A stretch of 64,000 nt of DNA, from assembly GCF_016595215.1 (NCBI RefSeq), contig NZ_JAENHK010000008.1, positions 124,001-188,000 on the forward strand, given 5' to 3'. Both the position numbers and the translations under genes were made by a program. Under the pieces are notes generated by a model. That model was not told the DNA's origin and ran no database searches. It saw nothing but the letters and a program-made list of their open reading frames with translations. Position 1 is the first letter of the stretch. Every line of letters starts with the position of its first letter. Of this stretch, positions 26,712 to 34,621 are shown in pieces. The DNA comes from Chryseobacterium paridis (GTDB lineage Bacteria > Bacteroidota > Bacteroidia > Flavobacteriales > Weeksellaceae).

Positions 26712-28220
26712 ATGCAAGTAGATACAAGGACCTTACAAGTTCAGGATTATGATGGATTGGTGGAAACCATGAGGCGGGCTTATCCTCAAATGTCTGAGTA
26801 TGTCTGGTCAAAAAAAAGCATCGAAAAATTAACCAAAATATTTCCTAAAGGACAAATCTGTATTACTGTAGATGGTAAACTAGCGGCAGTAGCTCTTTCC
26901 ATTATTGTGAATTATGATGAATTTGGAGATGATCATACGTATAGTGACATTACGGGAAATTATACCTTTAATACCCATTCTTCAACAGGAAACGTGTTGT
27001 ATGGAATAGAAGTTTTTGTAGACCCGGAATACCGGGAATTGAGATTAGGAAGAAGGTTATATGATGCGAGAAAAGAATTGTGTGAACAATTGAATCTGAA
27101 ATCCATAGTGTTGGGAGGAAGAATCCCTAATTATCACAAATATAGTGATGAACTATCCACCAGAGAGTATATCAGAAGGGTAAGGGATAAAGAAATTTAT
27201 GATCCTGTTCTGTCTTTTCAGCTTTCCAATAATTTCTTACCGATCAGGGTTTTAAAAAAATACCTTCCCGAAGATGAATCTTCAAAAGAGAATGCTGTTT
27301 TACTACAGTGGAATAATATCTACTATAGTAAAAAGCCTAATACGATGCAGGATAGTATCATCAGATTAGGTCTTGTGCAATGGCAGATGAGGCATTTTAA
27401 GAATATTGATGCCTTTTATGAGCAGGTTGAATTCTTTGTGAATGTAATGGGGGATTATAAATCAGATTTTGTTCTTTTTCCTGAACTTTTCAATACACCT
27501 TTATTAGCTCCATTTAATAAGCTATCAGAAAGAGATAGTATGATTGAACTAGCTAAGCTTACGGAGCAGATAAAAGCGAAGATTTCCGAACTGGCTATCA
27601 GTTATAATGTTAATATTATTTCCGGAAGTATGCCCGTTTTTGACTCCGATAATAATGATCTCTATAATGTAAGTTATCTGATGCATCGTGATGGACGTAT
27701 TGATGAATACCGTAAAATACATATCACTCCCAATGAAAGAAAGTACTATGGGATGAAGGGGGGCAATGAGATTAAAGTATTCGATACCGATTGTGGGAAA
27801 ATCGGGTTGGTTATCTGTTATGATGTGGAGTTTCCTGAACTTCCAAGAATTCTGGCGGATCAAGGGATGAAAATTCTGTTTGTACCTTATCTGACCGATA
27901 CTCAAAATGCATATATGAGAGTTCGTCATTGTGCTGCAGCCAGAGCAATAGAAAATGAGTGTTATGTAGCCATAGCAGGTTGTGTAGGAAATTTACCGGG
28001 AGTAAATAATATGGATATTCAGTTTGGACAGGCTGCGGTATTTACCCCTTCAGATTTTGCTTTCCCCTCCAATGCTATAAAAGGAGAAGCCACTCCGAAT
28101 ACAGAGATGACTTTAATTGTGGATGTGGATTTAAATCTTTTAAAAGATCTGCATTATAACGGTTCTGTTCAGATTCTTAAAGACAGACGAAATGATCTTT
28201 ATGAGACCTATTTAAAATAA
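26712..28220 (+). CDS. GNAT acetyltransferase fused to a carbon-nitrogen hydrolase
   Basis: 502 residues. Residues 1 to about 210 form a GNAT domain (VEVFVDPEYR-like segment GIEVFVDPEYRELRLGRRLY with the acetyl-CoA RxxGxG-like turn). From about 215 there is a nitrilase-superfamily domain with the triad Glu258 (FPELFN), Lys335 (YRKIHITPNE) and Cys369 (VICYDVEFPE). The combination is known as a bifunctional GNAT/carbon-nitrogen hydrolase family; its substrate is not established. It is the last plus-strand gene before the peptide region and is closed by a terminator. Confidence 0.92.
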   Translation: MQVDTRTLQVQDYDGLVETMRRAYPQMSEYVWSKKSIEKLTKIFPKGQICITVDGKLAAVALSIIVNYDEFGDDHTYSDITGNYTFNTHSSTGNVLYGIEVFVDPEYRELRLGRRLYDARKELCEQLNLKSIVLGGRIPNYHKYSDELSTREYIRRVRDKEIYDPVLSFQLSNNFLPIRVLKKYLPEDESSKENAVLLQWNNIYYSKKPNTMQDSIIRLGLVQWQMRHFKNIDAFYEQVEFFVNVMGDYKSDFVLFPELFNTPLLAPFNKLSERDSMIELAKLTEQIKAKISELAISYNVNIISGSMPVFDSDNNDLYNVSYLMHRDGRIDEYRKIHITPNERKYYGMKGGNEIKVFDTDCGKIGLVICYDVEFPELPRILADQGMKILFVPYLTDTQNAYMRVRHCAAARAIENECYVAIAGCVGNLPGVNNMDIQFGQAAVFTPSDFAFPSNAIKGEATPNTEMTLIVDVDLNLLKDLHYNGSVQILKDRRNDLYETYLK

Positions 28221-28227
28221 AAAAATG

Positions 28228-28260
28228 AATCCCACTTATAAAAAGTGGGATTCTGCTTTT
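28228..28260 (+). terminator. Terminator of the GNAT-nitrilase gene
   Basis: A 10-bp perfect stem, AATCCCACTT (28228-28237) with AAGTGGGATT (28243-28252), is followed by CTGCTTTT. Confidence 0.8.
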
Positions 28261-28320
28261 AGATCTTTTAGGTATTTTTTCTTACTTACTTTTGAAAATT
28301 TCTAGTTTCAAAATGGGACG

Positions 28321-28349
28321 AAATAAAAAGAACAGGCAATACCTGTTCT
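28321..28349 (-). terminator. Terminator of Cys-rich peptide gene 1
   Basis: On the minus strand the stem AGAACAGG / CCTGTTCT (28329-28336 with 28342-28349) is followed by TTTTTATTT, just downstream of the first peptide gene. Confidence 0.75.
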
Positions 28350-28378
28350 GAAATTAATAATTATATAAAATATCATGC

Positions 28379-28534
28379 TTATTGTGGACAAATTACATCT
28401 GGACAAACATATCCCGGACATAATGGTCTTCCATCTTCAGGGCAGCATTGATATGTACAATCAAGCTTGATACCACTTCCTGACACATTTTTTAATTGCT
28501 CTCTTGAAAGTTTTTTACTTGGTAAATTTTTCAT
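28379..28534 (-). CDS. Cys-rich bacteriocin-like peptide 1 with double-Gly-type leader
   Basis: 51 residues. The leader MKNLPSKKLSREQLKNVSGS plus G is of the bacteriocin type found in Chryseobacterium, with a likely cut after the SG/GSG region. The rest is short and Cys/Pro-rich: Cys26, 30, 31, 39, 44 and 49, with CCP and three CP pairs spaced by five residues. The second peptide (28758-28919) has Cys at exactly the same six positions. The gene has its own terminator and upstream box. No ABC exporter with a C39 peptidase or modification enzyme is nearby. Toxin, signal or metal-binding roles are all open. Confidence 0.8.
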   Translation of the reverse strand: MKNLPSKKLSREQLKNVSGSGIKLDCTYQCCPEDGRPLCPGYVCPDVICPQ

Positions 28535-28572
28535 TTTGTAATTTTTTAGGTTAGTATTAATATTCTGTACCA

Positions 28573-28582
28573 GATAAAGATA
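28573..28582 (-). promoter_or_regulatory. Conserved upstream box of peptide gene 1
   Basis: TATCTTTATC on the minus strand lies 39 nt before the start codon. The same box lies 40 nt before the start of peptide gene 2, and the sequence between box and start is also largely conserved. TATCTTTA differs from TAnnTTTG at one position. Confidence 0.5.
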
Positions 28583-28702
28583 AAGAAATACTCCAAATAA
28601 ATAGAATAATTAAATCTTTCCTATTCAACCCCTTACACTGACGAAACAAATTGTTTTTTATCCCTGTAATATAAACATCACTTTTACACTTTCTCTATCA
28701 TC

Positions 28703-28736
28703 AAAACAAAAAAAGAGCAGATTATAATTCTGCTCT
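28703..28736 (-). terminator. Terminator of Cys-rich peptide gene 2
   Basis: A perfect 8-bp stem, AGAGCAGA (28714-28721) with TCTGCTCT (28729-28736), is followed on the minus strand by TTTTTTTGTTTTG. Confidence 0.8.
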
Positions 28737-28757
28737 CTATAACTTAAGATATATTTT

Positions 28758-28919
28758 TTAGCTTAACTGCGGGCAAACCACAGCTGGGCAAATCAATCTA
28801 GGACATCTTGGTCTTCCATCTGTAGGGCAGCATTGGTTTGAACAGCCAACAATAACTCCAGCTCCTGAAACAGTTCTTAATTCTTCTCTTGACAATTTCT
28901 TGATAGGTAAATTTTTCAT
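28758..28919 (-). CDS. Cys-rich bacteriocin-like peptide 2 with double-Gly-type leader
   Basis: 53 residues. The leader MKNLPIKKLSREELRTVSGA plus G aligns with peptide 1 (identical at 14 of 21 positions), and the six cysteines are at the same places (26, 30, 31, 39, 44, 49). Conserved core words are QCCP, DGRP, and CP repeated at 39, 44 and 49. The middle residues differ (VIVGCSN versus IKLDCTY), as expected for diverging paralogues with a conserved fold. The upstream region is also shared, so the duplication included the promoter. Confidence 0.8.
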   Translation of the reverse strand: MKNLPIKKLSREELRTVSGAGVIVGCSNQCCPTDGRPRCPRLICPAVVCPQLS

Positions 28920-28958
28920 TTTGTAATATTTTACAGGTTAGTAATAATTTTTGTACTT

Positions 28959-28968
28959 GATAAAGATA
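28959..28968 (-). promoter_or_regulatory. Conserved upstream box of peptide gene 2
   Basis: TATCTTTATC on the minus strand, 40 nt before the start, matches the box at peptide gene 1. A TTG lies 16 nt before it, close to the expected -33 spacing. Confidence 0.5.
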
Positions 28969-29016
28969 AAAAAAACTGTTTAATCAAGTGTCCTAAAGGA
29001 TGTGAAAATTTTAATT

Positions 29017-29039
29017 CAAATAATAAGTTTGTTATTATT
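29017..29039 (-). terminator. AT-only hairpin downstream of the rhomboid gene
   Basis: AAATAATAA-GTTTG-TTATTATTT is a perfect 9-bp stem about 40 nt past the rhomboid stop codon. It is AT-only and therefore weak. It may mark the 3' end of the rhomboid transcript, which would separate it from peptide gene 2. Confidence 0.4.
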
Positions 29040-29078
29040 TAATTCAAAAGTAGTAATAAACAAAACATCCTCTTTACT

Positions 29079-30632
29079 TTATGGGATCTTGATCTTTTTT
29101 TTTAAATTAGGACTAATTATAAGTCCAATGATAAATCCACTTAATAAGCCTCCTATGTGAGCTGCATTATCAATACCTCCGGTTAATCCCATTAATAAAT
29201 TATAACCAATGTAAATTAATGTGCTTAATAGAAAAGCTTTACTAAAATCTGATGGAAATACTTTCGTTAGCAGAAATGCAAGGAAAACCCCATAAAGTCC
29301 AAATATAGCACCTGATGCACCAATACTTACTGTAGCTTTATACCACCAAATGCTAGCGCAACTAGCTAATATCCCAGTTAGTAAATAAATTAATAAATAT
29401 TTTGTTCTGCCAAGTAATGGTTCAAGGAAAATTCCAACAATAATAAGTCCAAACATATTTGAAATAATATGCATTAATCCACCATGTAAAAAAGTATTAG
29501 TTAAGAGCCTCCACCATTCGCCATTTATGGTCAAAGGACGAAAGTTAGCACCCCACTTCAATAGATCTTGACCATTAAAAGAAATAAACCCCAGTCCACA
29601 AAATATCATAATAATGAAAATTAAGATATTACTAAAAATAAGGATTTGTGTAATAAGATGACTTGCTTGTGGTTTTAATAATTCTAATAAATCATTTAAA
29701 TCTGCATCAGGAATTTTTTTATCCGTTTCAAAATACAATAATTTACCAGGATCAAATTTTGCTAAGAGAATCATAGTTAGCCAGACAATTGAGGCAATAC
29801 CAAATGATATAAATATCCAGGCAAAACTATTTCCAGTTCGATTTTGGAAAGGTTCATTTATGGCAACCAAAACAGGAGCATCAATTGAGTTGTATTTAGG
29901 ATTTTCTTTAATGGCTTCTTTAAATCCTTCGGCAGCATCAGAATTAGCAATTCTTTCTAAGTAAATAAATTCATTTATATTTTTATTATCGAAGTCTTTT
30001 TGACTTTCATTTGTGAAATCTTGGAACTTTTTTTCTTTTTCCTCTTCACTAAGTTTATTACTTATTGTTTTAGAATAATTAACCCCTAACCAAGCTGAAC
30101 AATCGGTATTATTTGTTTCTGATTTATCATCAAATAAAGGTAATGCCACATATAGATTCATTTTAAAGTGTTCATTATATTTTCCTCCAACTTCAAAATG
30201 AGGATGTACTCCAAGGCTTTTTTTATTTATATAGATATTTTTTAATTGATAATACTTTGTCTTCTGTACTTTGTTAATTTGGCTTATAGCAGTAAGCTGC
30301 GTTAATGATCCTGATGCTTTTTCAACATAATTTTGAGCAATAATAGTTGGAATTGCGATTGCTGCAGCTGCAGCGAATTGGAATAAAAAAGAACCATTTC
30401 CATTTCCCCCATTTAATTGTAAAAGATTAATTCTAGGTCTAAGCCAAATAAGAACAGGAATCCAGGGAAGCCCAAAAGGGAGCCAAAAGTTTATGATACT
30501 ATCTTTAATTGAAAACATTTCGTACTTTATCAATAATAACCAATTTAGAAAAGTATAAAGGATAATGAATGAAATTGCTATAATTAAAAATGGGATATAT
30601 ATTAATCGTATCTTTTTTAAAATTCTTTGCAT
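29079..30632 (-). CDS. Rhomboid-family intramembrane serine protease with long N-terminal region
   Basis: 517 residues from the ATG at 30632; the longer reading would start with TTG inside a predicted -7 box (30666-30673). The C-terminal rhomboid domain (about residues 325-510) shows the conserved WWRLLTNTFLHGGLMHIISN, the nucleophile Ser440 (GASGAIFGLYG) and the catalytic His492 (AAHIGG). Ahead of it are two hydrophobic segments, a soluble 200-residue region with charged stretches, and another helix near 270-295. Most bacterial rhomboids are 200-300 residues, so the N-terminal part is unusual. The substrate is unknown; the Cys-rich peptides lie directly downstream. Confidence 0.9.
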   Translation of the reverse strand: MQRILKKIRLIYIPFLIIAISFIILYTFLNWLLLIKYEMFSIKDSIINFWLPFGLPWIPVLIWLRPRINLLQLNGGNGNGSFLFQFAAAAAIAIPTIIAQNYVEKASGSLTQLTAISQINKVQKTKYYQLKNIYINKKSLGVHPHFEVGGKYNEHFKMNLYVALPLFDDKSETNNTDCSAWLGVNYSKTISNKLSEEEKEKKFQDFTNESQKDFDNKNINEFIYLERIANSDAAEGFKEAIKENPKYNSIDAPVLVAINEPFQNRTGNSFAWIFISFGIASIVWLTMILLAKFDPGKLLYFETDKKIPDADLNDLLELLKPQASHLITQILIFSNILIFIIMIFCGLGFISFNGQDLLKWGANFRPLTINGEWWRLLTNTFLHGGLMHIISNMFGLIIVGIFLEPLLGRTKYLLIYLLTGILASCASIWWYKATVSIGASGAIFGLYGVFLAFLLTKVFPSDFSKAFLLSTLIYIGYNLLMGLTGGIDNAAHIGGLLSGFIIGLIISPNLKKKIKIP

Positions 30633-30665
30633 GATTAATGATTTGACCTCTTGTTTATTTTCCGG

Positions 30666-30673
30666 CAAATTTA
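30666..30673 (-). promoter_or_regulatory. Predicted -7 box of the rhomboid gene
   Basis: TAAATTTG on the minus strand matches TAnnTTTG exactly. It places the transcript start near 30661 and decides for the start codon at 30632. Confidence 0.5.
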
Positions 30674-30739
30674 ATATTTTCTAAATACAGACGGATATAC
30701 TTCACATAATTCTAAATAATATTCTAATAGGAATAATTT

Positions 30740-30769
30740 TTGGAGTTACCTTGCGACTACTTATTTTTA
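30740..30769 (+). promoter_or_regulatory. Predicted promoter of the ABC1 kinase gene
   Basis: TTG (30740-30742), a 19-nt spacer and TATTTTTA (30762-30769, one base off TAnnTTTG). The box ends 5 nt before the ATG, so the mRNA would be leaderless or nearly so. Confidence 0.5.
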
Positions 30770-30773
30770 CAAC

Positions 30774-32423
30774 ATGTTTGATAAACAACAAAGAAAACTG
30801 AAAAGATCTGCGAGGCTGATTTCTGTATTAAGTAAATATGGATTTAAGGATATGCTGGCAAGAATGAATGGAGGAAATAAACAAGAGCTGGATTCTACCA
30901 ATACAGATGAAATTATATCAAAAGGTACCGTTTACGAACGAATCAGATTGGTTCTGGAAGAATTGGGACCTACCTTTGTGAAGTTGGGACAAACATTCAG
31001 TAACAGGGAAGACCTACTTCCCCCAGAATTGATCCAGGAGTTACAGAAGCTACAGGACAAAGTAGACACCGTAGATATGAATGTGAACGAAATTCTGGAA
31101 AATGAATTCAATATTTCCATTAAAGATCATTTTCAGGAAATTCAGGCCCAGCCTTTGGCTACTGCTTCAATTGCTCAGGTGTACAAAGCCACTTTGCTTA
31201 ATGGAACCGAAGTGATTCTAAAAATAAAAAAAGCAGATGTACAAACAGTTATAGAGGATGACTTACTCTTAATAAAAGATCTTGAAAAACTGGTTTCTTC
31301 TTATTCTGAAATAGGAGAAAAACTTAATTTGAAACAGGCCATCTCCACATTTGAAAAATCTTTGTTGGAAGAAGTTTCATTGATCAATGAGAAGGATAAT
31401 ATTTTACAATTTGCAAGGAACTTTAAAAACAATAAAGAAACCTATGTTCCAAAAGTCTATGAAGAGTTCTCCAACAATAATGTTCTTTGTATGGAGTTTA
31501 TAGATGGGATAAAGGTGATTGATAAAGCCCAGCTGTTAGCCAGTGCTATTGATCCTGTAAAAATTTCAGAGGTGGGATTGAGGTTATTTGTGTCACAGAT
31601 CTTAGATTATGGTTTTTTCCATGCTGATCCACATGCAGGAAACATATTAGTGAAAAAAGACGGAAAAGTAGTTTTTATCGATTTTGGAGCAGTAGGACAA
31701 ATCCAACCTAACGATAAAGAAATTCTTGAAAACTTGATTGTTAGTTTCGTAGCCAAGAATTCTCACAAAATAGTCCGATATCTTAAGAAAATGGCTATTA
31801 GCTATGAGATCCCCGACGAAAGACGATTTGAAAATGATGTCAATGACATTCTGAACTTTGTCCATAGTTCTTCGTTACAGGAGATCAATGTTCAGGTGAT
31901 GATCAATAAAATGAAAGATATTCTTAAGGATAATCGACTGCATATGCCTGATTATTTTTATCTTTTGTTTAAAGGAATTAGCCTGATAGAAGGAGTAGGA
32001 AGAACTATTAATCCTGATTTAGATATTGTAAAAAGTCTTAGCCCTTACACAAAAAAAATATTTGCCAAGAAAATCAGTCCGAAGAATATTTTAAAAACGG
32101 GGATGGATAAAATGATGAATTTCACAGATAATGTTGATGAAATTCCTAAAGAACTTCGATCTGTTTTACAGAAACTGGATGAAAATAAATTTACCATTTC
32201 CAGTGAAATCAAAAATATTGATAAGACAAACCAGATCATTAAATCAAGCGCTGTTAACATGATTATAGCGCTTATCCTTGGAGCTAATATGATAGCTACA
32301 GCGATCGTTTTTGTATCCGAAGCCCCACCGAGAATTGGAGAAATGTCTCTAATTGCTGTTTTAGGTTTTATCTTTTCAATTATATTAATAATAGTACTTT
32401 TGCTTAGAATAACCAGAAAGTAA
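30774..32423 (+). CDS. ABC1/UbiB/AarF-family atypical kinase
   Basis: 549 residues. Kinase-like core: the KxGQ-type motif FVKLGQTFSNREDLLP, the Ala-rich loop ATASIAQVYKATLLNG, the VILKIKK lysine strand, the HADPHAGNILV catalytic loop and IDFGAVGQI in place of DFG. The end has two transmembrane helices (about 490-515 and 520-545). Family members support quinone biosynthesis or membrane lipid handling. No ubi/men genes are adjacent, so the pathway cannot be told from context. Confidence 0.92.
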   Translation: MFDKQQRKLKRSARLISVLSKYGFKDMLARMNGGNKQELDSTNTDEIISKGTVYERIRLVLEELGPTFVKLGQTFSNREDLLPPELIQELQKLQDKVDTVDMNVNEILENEFNISIKDHFQEIQAQPLATASIAQVYKATLLNGTEVILKIKKADVQTVIEDDLLLIKDLEKLVSSYSEIGEKLNLKQAISTFEKSLLEEVSLINEKDNILQFARNFKNNKETYVPKVYEEFSNNNVLCMEFIDGIKVIDKAQLLASAIDPVKISEVGLRLFVSQILDYGFFHADPHAGNILVKKDGKVVFIDFGAVGQIQPNDKEILENLIVSFVAKNSHKIVRYLKKMAISYEIPDERRFENDVNDILNFVHSSSLQEINVQVMINKMKDILKDNRLHMPDYFYLLFKGISLIEGVGRTINPDLDIVKSLSPYTKKIFAKKISPKNILKTGMDKMMNFTDNVDEIPKELRSVLQKLDENKFTISSEIKNIDKTNQIIKSSAVNMIIALILGANMIATAIVFVSEAPPRIGEMSLIAVLGFIFSIILIIVLLLRITRK

Positions 32424-32460
32424 GTTCGGAAGTTTAGAAATTGATTAAAAAAATAACCAG

Positions 32461-32970
32461 ATGAAATTATTAACCTTAGCTGCTATAGCATTATGCAGTT
32501 CTTTTTTAACCGCTCAGGAAACAGAGAACAAAGGTATATTGGGTGATTATGACGGAAATGGCTCAAAAGAATATGCCTATATTAAAATAAATGATTGTAC
32601 TGAAGAGTGTGATGGAGCATGTGAAACAACAATTTATTTTAGTGATAAAAAGATAAAATCATTTACTATTTCAAAAGCAAATGGTGTTGAATTGTATAAT
32701 CTGGGAGATCTAAATGGTGATGGAAAAGATGAAGTAGGGGCGTATACCTTGTGGTGTACAAGCTGTTGGGCTCCTTTTTATGTATATACATACAGCAAAA
32801 CGGATTGGAAACCACTGGTGAAACCAATTTCTACACACTGTTCCCAATGGGAAGCAGATAAGTTCCCTATTAAAAAAGATCCCAAAAAGAAAGGGCATGT
32901 GATTATTACTTCCAGTCAGTGGAAAGATGATGATATTAAAATAATAAGCCGAAGCGTTAAAGTGAATTAG
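32461..32970 (+). CDS. Secreted hypothetical protein with Ca-binding-like Asp loops
   Basis: 169 residues with a Sec signal (MKLLTLAAIALCSSFLTAQ). Two Asp/Asn-rich loops, GDYDGNGSKEYAY and GDLNGDGKDEVG, resemble FG-GAP/VCBS-type Ca-binding turns. Six cysteines (for example CTEECDGACE, CTSCW) suggest disulfides outside the cytoplasm. No enzyme motif is recognised. The stop codon overlaps the first unit of a GAATTA tandem repeat. Confidence 0.75.
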   Translation: MKLLTLAAIALCSSFLTAQETENKGILGDYDGNGSKEYAYIKINDCTEECDGACETTIYFSDKKIKSFTISKANGVELYNLGDLNGDGKDEVGAYTLWCTSCWAPFYVYTYSKTDWKPLVKPISTHCSQWEADKFPIKKDPKKKGHVIITSSQWKDDDIKIISRSVKVN

Positions 32971-33046
32971 AATTAGAATTAGAATTAGAATTAGAATTAG
33001 AAGTTGAAAGTTGAAAGTTGAAAATGGAAAGATGAAAGATGAAAAT
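32964..33046 (+). repeat. Chained microsatellites after the Ca-loop protein gene
   Basis: Six perfect units of GAATTA (32964-32999) are followed by three units of AGTTGAA (33002-33022) and then GATGAAA-type units. The first unit includes the stop codon of the upstream gene, but changes by whole units keep that stop in frame. Confidence 0.85.
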
Positions 33047-33212
33047 GGAGAGTGGAAAATTTAAAATTAAATAATATACACTTCAAACCTCGCATCCCGA
33101 ACCCCGAACCCCGAAACAAATCCTTAATTTCACTAAACCCTATTCCTGCAACCTATAACCTATTATCTACAACCTATCAAACTCTACATTTCACATTATA
33201 CATATTAATACC
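33047..33212. other. Low-complexity spacer upstream of the helicase
   Basis: It contains runs such as CGAACCCCGAACCCCGAA (about 33098-33115) and CAACCTATAACCTATTAT. No gene with coding character was seen. Confidence 0.55.
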
Positions 33213-33220
33213 TATCTTTG
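33213..33220 (+). promoter_or_regulatory. Predicted -7 box of the helicase gene, abutting the start
   Basis: TATCTTTG matches TAnnTTTG exactly and ends 5 nt before the ATG at 33225, suggesting a leaderless mRNA. No TTG is seen at -33. Confidence 0.5.
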
Positions 33221-33224
33221 CAAA

Positions 33225-34577
33225 ATGGAAAAACTCACTTTTGCAGATTTTGGCCTGCCGGTTAAAATTCTTGATGTTTTAGCAGATTTAGAATTATTCG
33301 AACCTACACCCATTCAGGAAAAGAGCATCAGCCCGATACTTTCCGGAAGAGACGTTATGGGAATTGCTCAAACCGGAACCGGGAAAACTTTAGCTTATCT
33401 TTTACCAGTTCTTAAGACCTGGAAATATAATAAAACTGGAAATCCAACAGTTCTGGTATTGGTTCCTACAAGAGAATTGGTGGTTCAGGTAACAGAAATT
33501 GTTGAGAAATTAACAGAAAATCTTACTGCAAGAGTTATAGGAATCTATGGAGGAAAGAATATCAATACTCAGAAACTTTTGTTCGATAACGGATGTGATA
33601 TTTTAGTTGGAACTCCTGGAAGAGTAATGGATTTGGCAATTGATAATGCCATTTCACTAAAAGAGGTTCAGAAACTGATCATTGATGAGTTTGATGAAAT
33701 GCTTAATTTAGGTTTCAGACCTCAATTGACACATATTTTTGAAATGATGAAAGAGAAAAGACAGAACATTCTTTTCTCGGCAACAATGACAGAAGCTGTA
33801 GATGAAATGCTGGATCAGTATTTCGCTCATCCTATTGAAATTTCATTAGCAAAATCCGGAACTCCACTTGAAAAGATAGAACAGACTGGTTATAAAGTTG
33901 AAAACTTCAATACCAAGATCAATTTGCTTGAGCATTTATTGAAAAGCGAAGCAGATATGTCTAAGGTATTGATTTTTACTAATAATAAAAAGAATTCCGA
34001 TCTTTTGTTTACTAAAATCGATGAGCTTTTCCCTGGACAGTTTGATGTTATTCACTCGAATAAATCTCAGAACTACAGATTAAAAGCAATGAAACGTTTC
34101 GAGAATGAAGAGATCAGAGGATTGATCACAACAGATGTAATGGCAAGAGGTCTTGATATCTCTGATATTACGCACGTAATCAATTTTGAAACTCCTGATG
34201 TACCGGAACAGTATATTCACAGAATTGGTAGAACAGGTAGAGCAGATAAAAATGGTAAAGCGGTTACTTTCGTAACAAAAAAGGAGGAAACCTTGATGCT
34301 TGACATTGAGTTATTAATGGATAAAGAATTAAAATTCATTGGTTTCCCTGAAGGAGTGAAAATAAATCCTAAGAAGATCGCTTCTGAAGAAGAACAGATT
34401 GTAATGAAAAATCCGGCACAGGTAAAACTGTATGAAGGTGGCGGAGCTTTTCATGAGAAAAAAGATAAGAATAAAAAAGAAAACTGGGGTGGACCTTCTA
34501 AAAGAAAAGCACCAAAGAAATTTGGAGCTAACAGGGCACAACAGAAAGCGATTTCAAAATCGAAAAGAAAGAAATAA
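33225..34577 (+). CDS. DEAD/DEAH-box RNA helicase (variant DEFD motif)
   Basis: 450 residues. Helicase motifs in order: Q motif (FEPTPIQEKSI), Walker A AQTGTGKT, Ia PTRELVVQV, GG, TPGRVMD, II IIDEFDEML, III SAT, then domain 2 with TDVMARGLDI and VI HRIGRTGRAD. Motif II reads DEFD, where most members have DEAD. The C-terminus is Lys-rich (GPSKRKAPKKFGANRAQQ...), probably an RNA-binding tail. Likely RhlE-like and involved in RNA remodelling or cold adaptation; the exact role is not shown by the sequence. Confidence 0.93.
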   Translation: MEKLTFADFGLPVKILDVLADLELFEPTPIQEKSISPILSGRDVMGIAQTGTGKTLAYLLPVLKTWKYNKTGNPTVLVLVPTRELVVQVTEIVEKLTENLTARVIGIYGGKNINTQKLLFDNGCDILVGTPGRVMDLAIDNAISLKEVQKLIIDEFDEMLNLGFRPQLTHIFEMMKEKRQNILFSATMTEAVDEMLDQYFAHPIEISLAKSGTPLEKIEQTGYKVENFNTKINLLEHLLKSEADMSKVLIFTNNKKNSDLLFTKIDELFPGQFDVIHSNKSQNYRLKAMKRFENEEIRGLITTDVMARGLDISDITHVINFETPDVPEQYIHRIGRTGRADKNGKAVTFVTKKEETLMLDIELLMDKELKFIGFPEGVKINPKKIASEEEQIVMKNPAQVKLYEGGGAFHEKKDKNKKENWGGPSKRKAPKKFGANRAQQKAISKSKRKK

Positions 34578-34612
34578 AAAAAAGCTTCATCAATTAAGAT
34601 GAAGCTTTTTTA
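34575..34612. terminator. Bidirectional terminator between helicase and SGNH genes
   Basis: Perfect 11-bp stem AAAGCTTCATC (34581-34591) with GATGAAGCTTT (34598-34608), flanked by A and T runs. It serves both the plus-strand helicase and the minus-strand SGNH gene. Confidence 0.85.
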
Positions 34613-34621
34613 ATGTCTTTT

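Noticed and set aside
28379-30632. A complete bacteriocin gene cluster
   Set aside because: There is no exporter, leader peptidase, modifying enzyme or immunity gene in the window. Only the precursor-like peptides and an adjacent rhomboid protease are present.
30633-30668. TTG start for the rhomboid gene at 30668
   Set aside because: The codon lies inside the predicted -7 box; the ATG at 30632 gives a normal leader of about 29 nt.
33052-33282. 76-codon plus-strand ORF before the helicase
   Set aside because: It runs through low-complexity repeats (CGAACCCC, CAACCTAT words) and the helicase promoter, and overlaps the helicase start in another frame. Its composition reflects the repeats, not coding selection.
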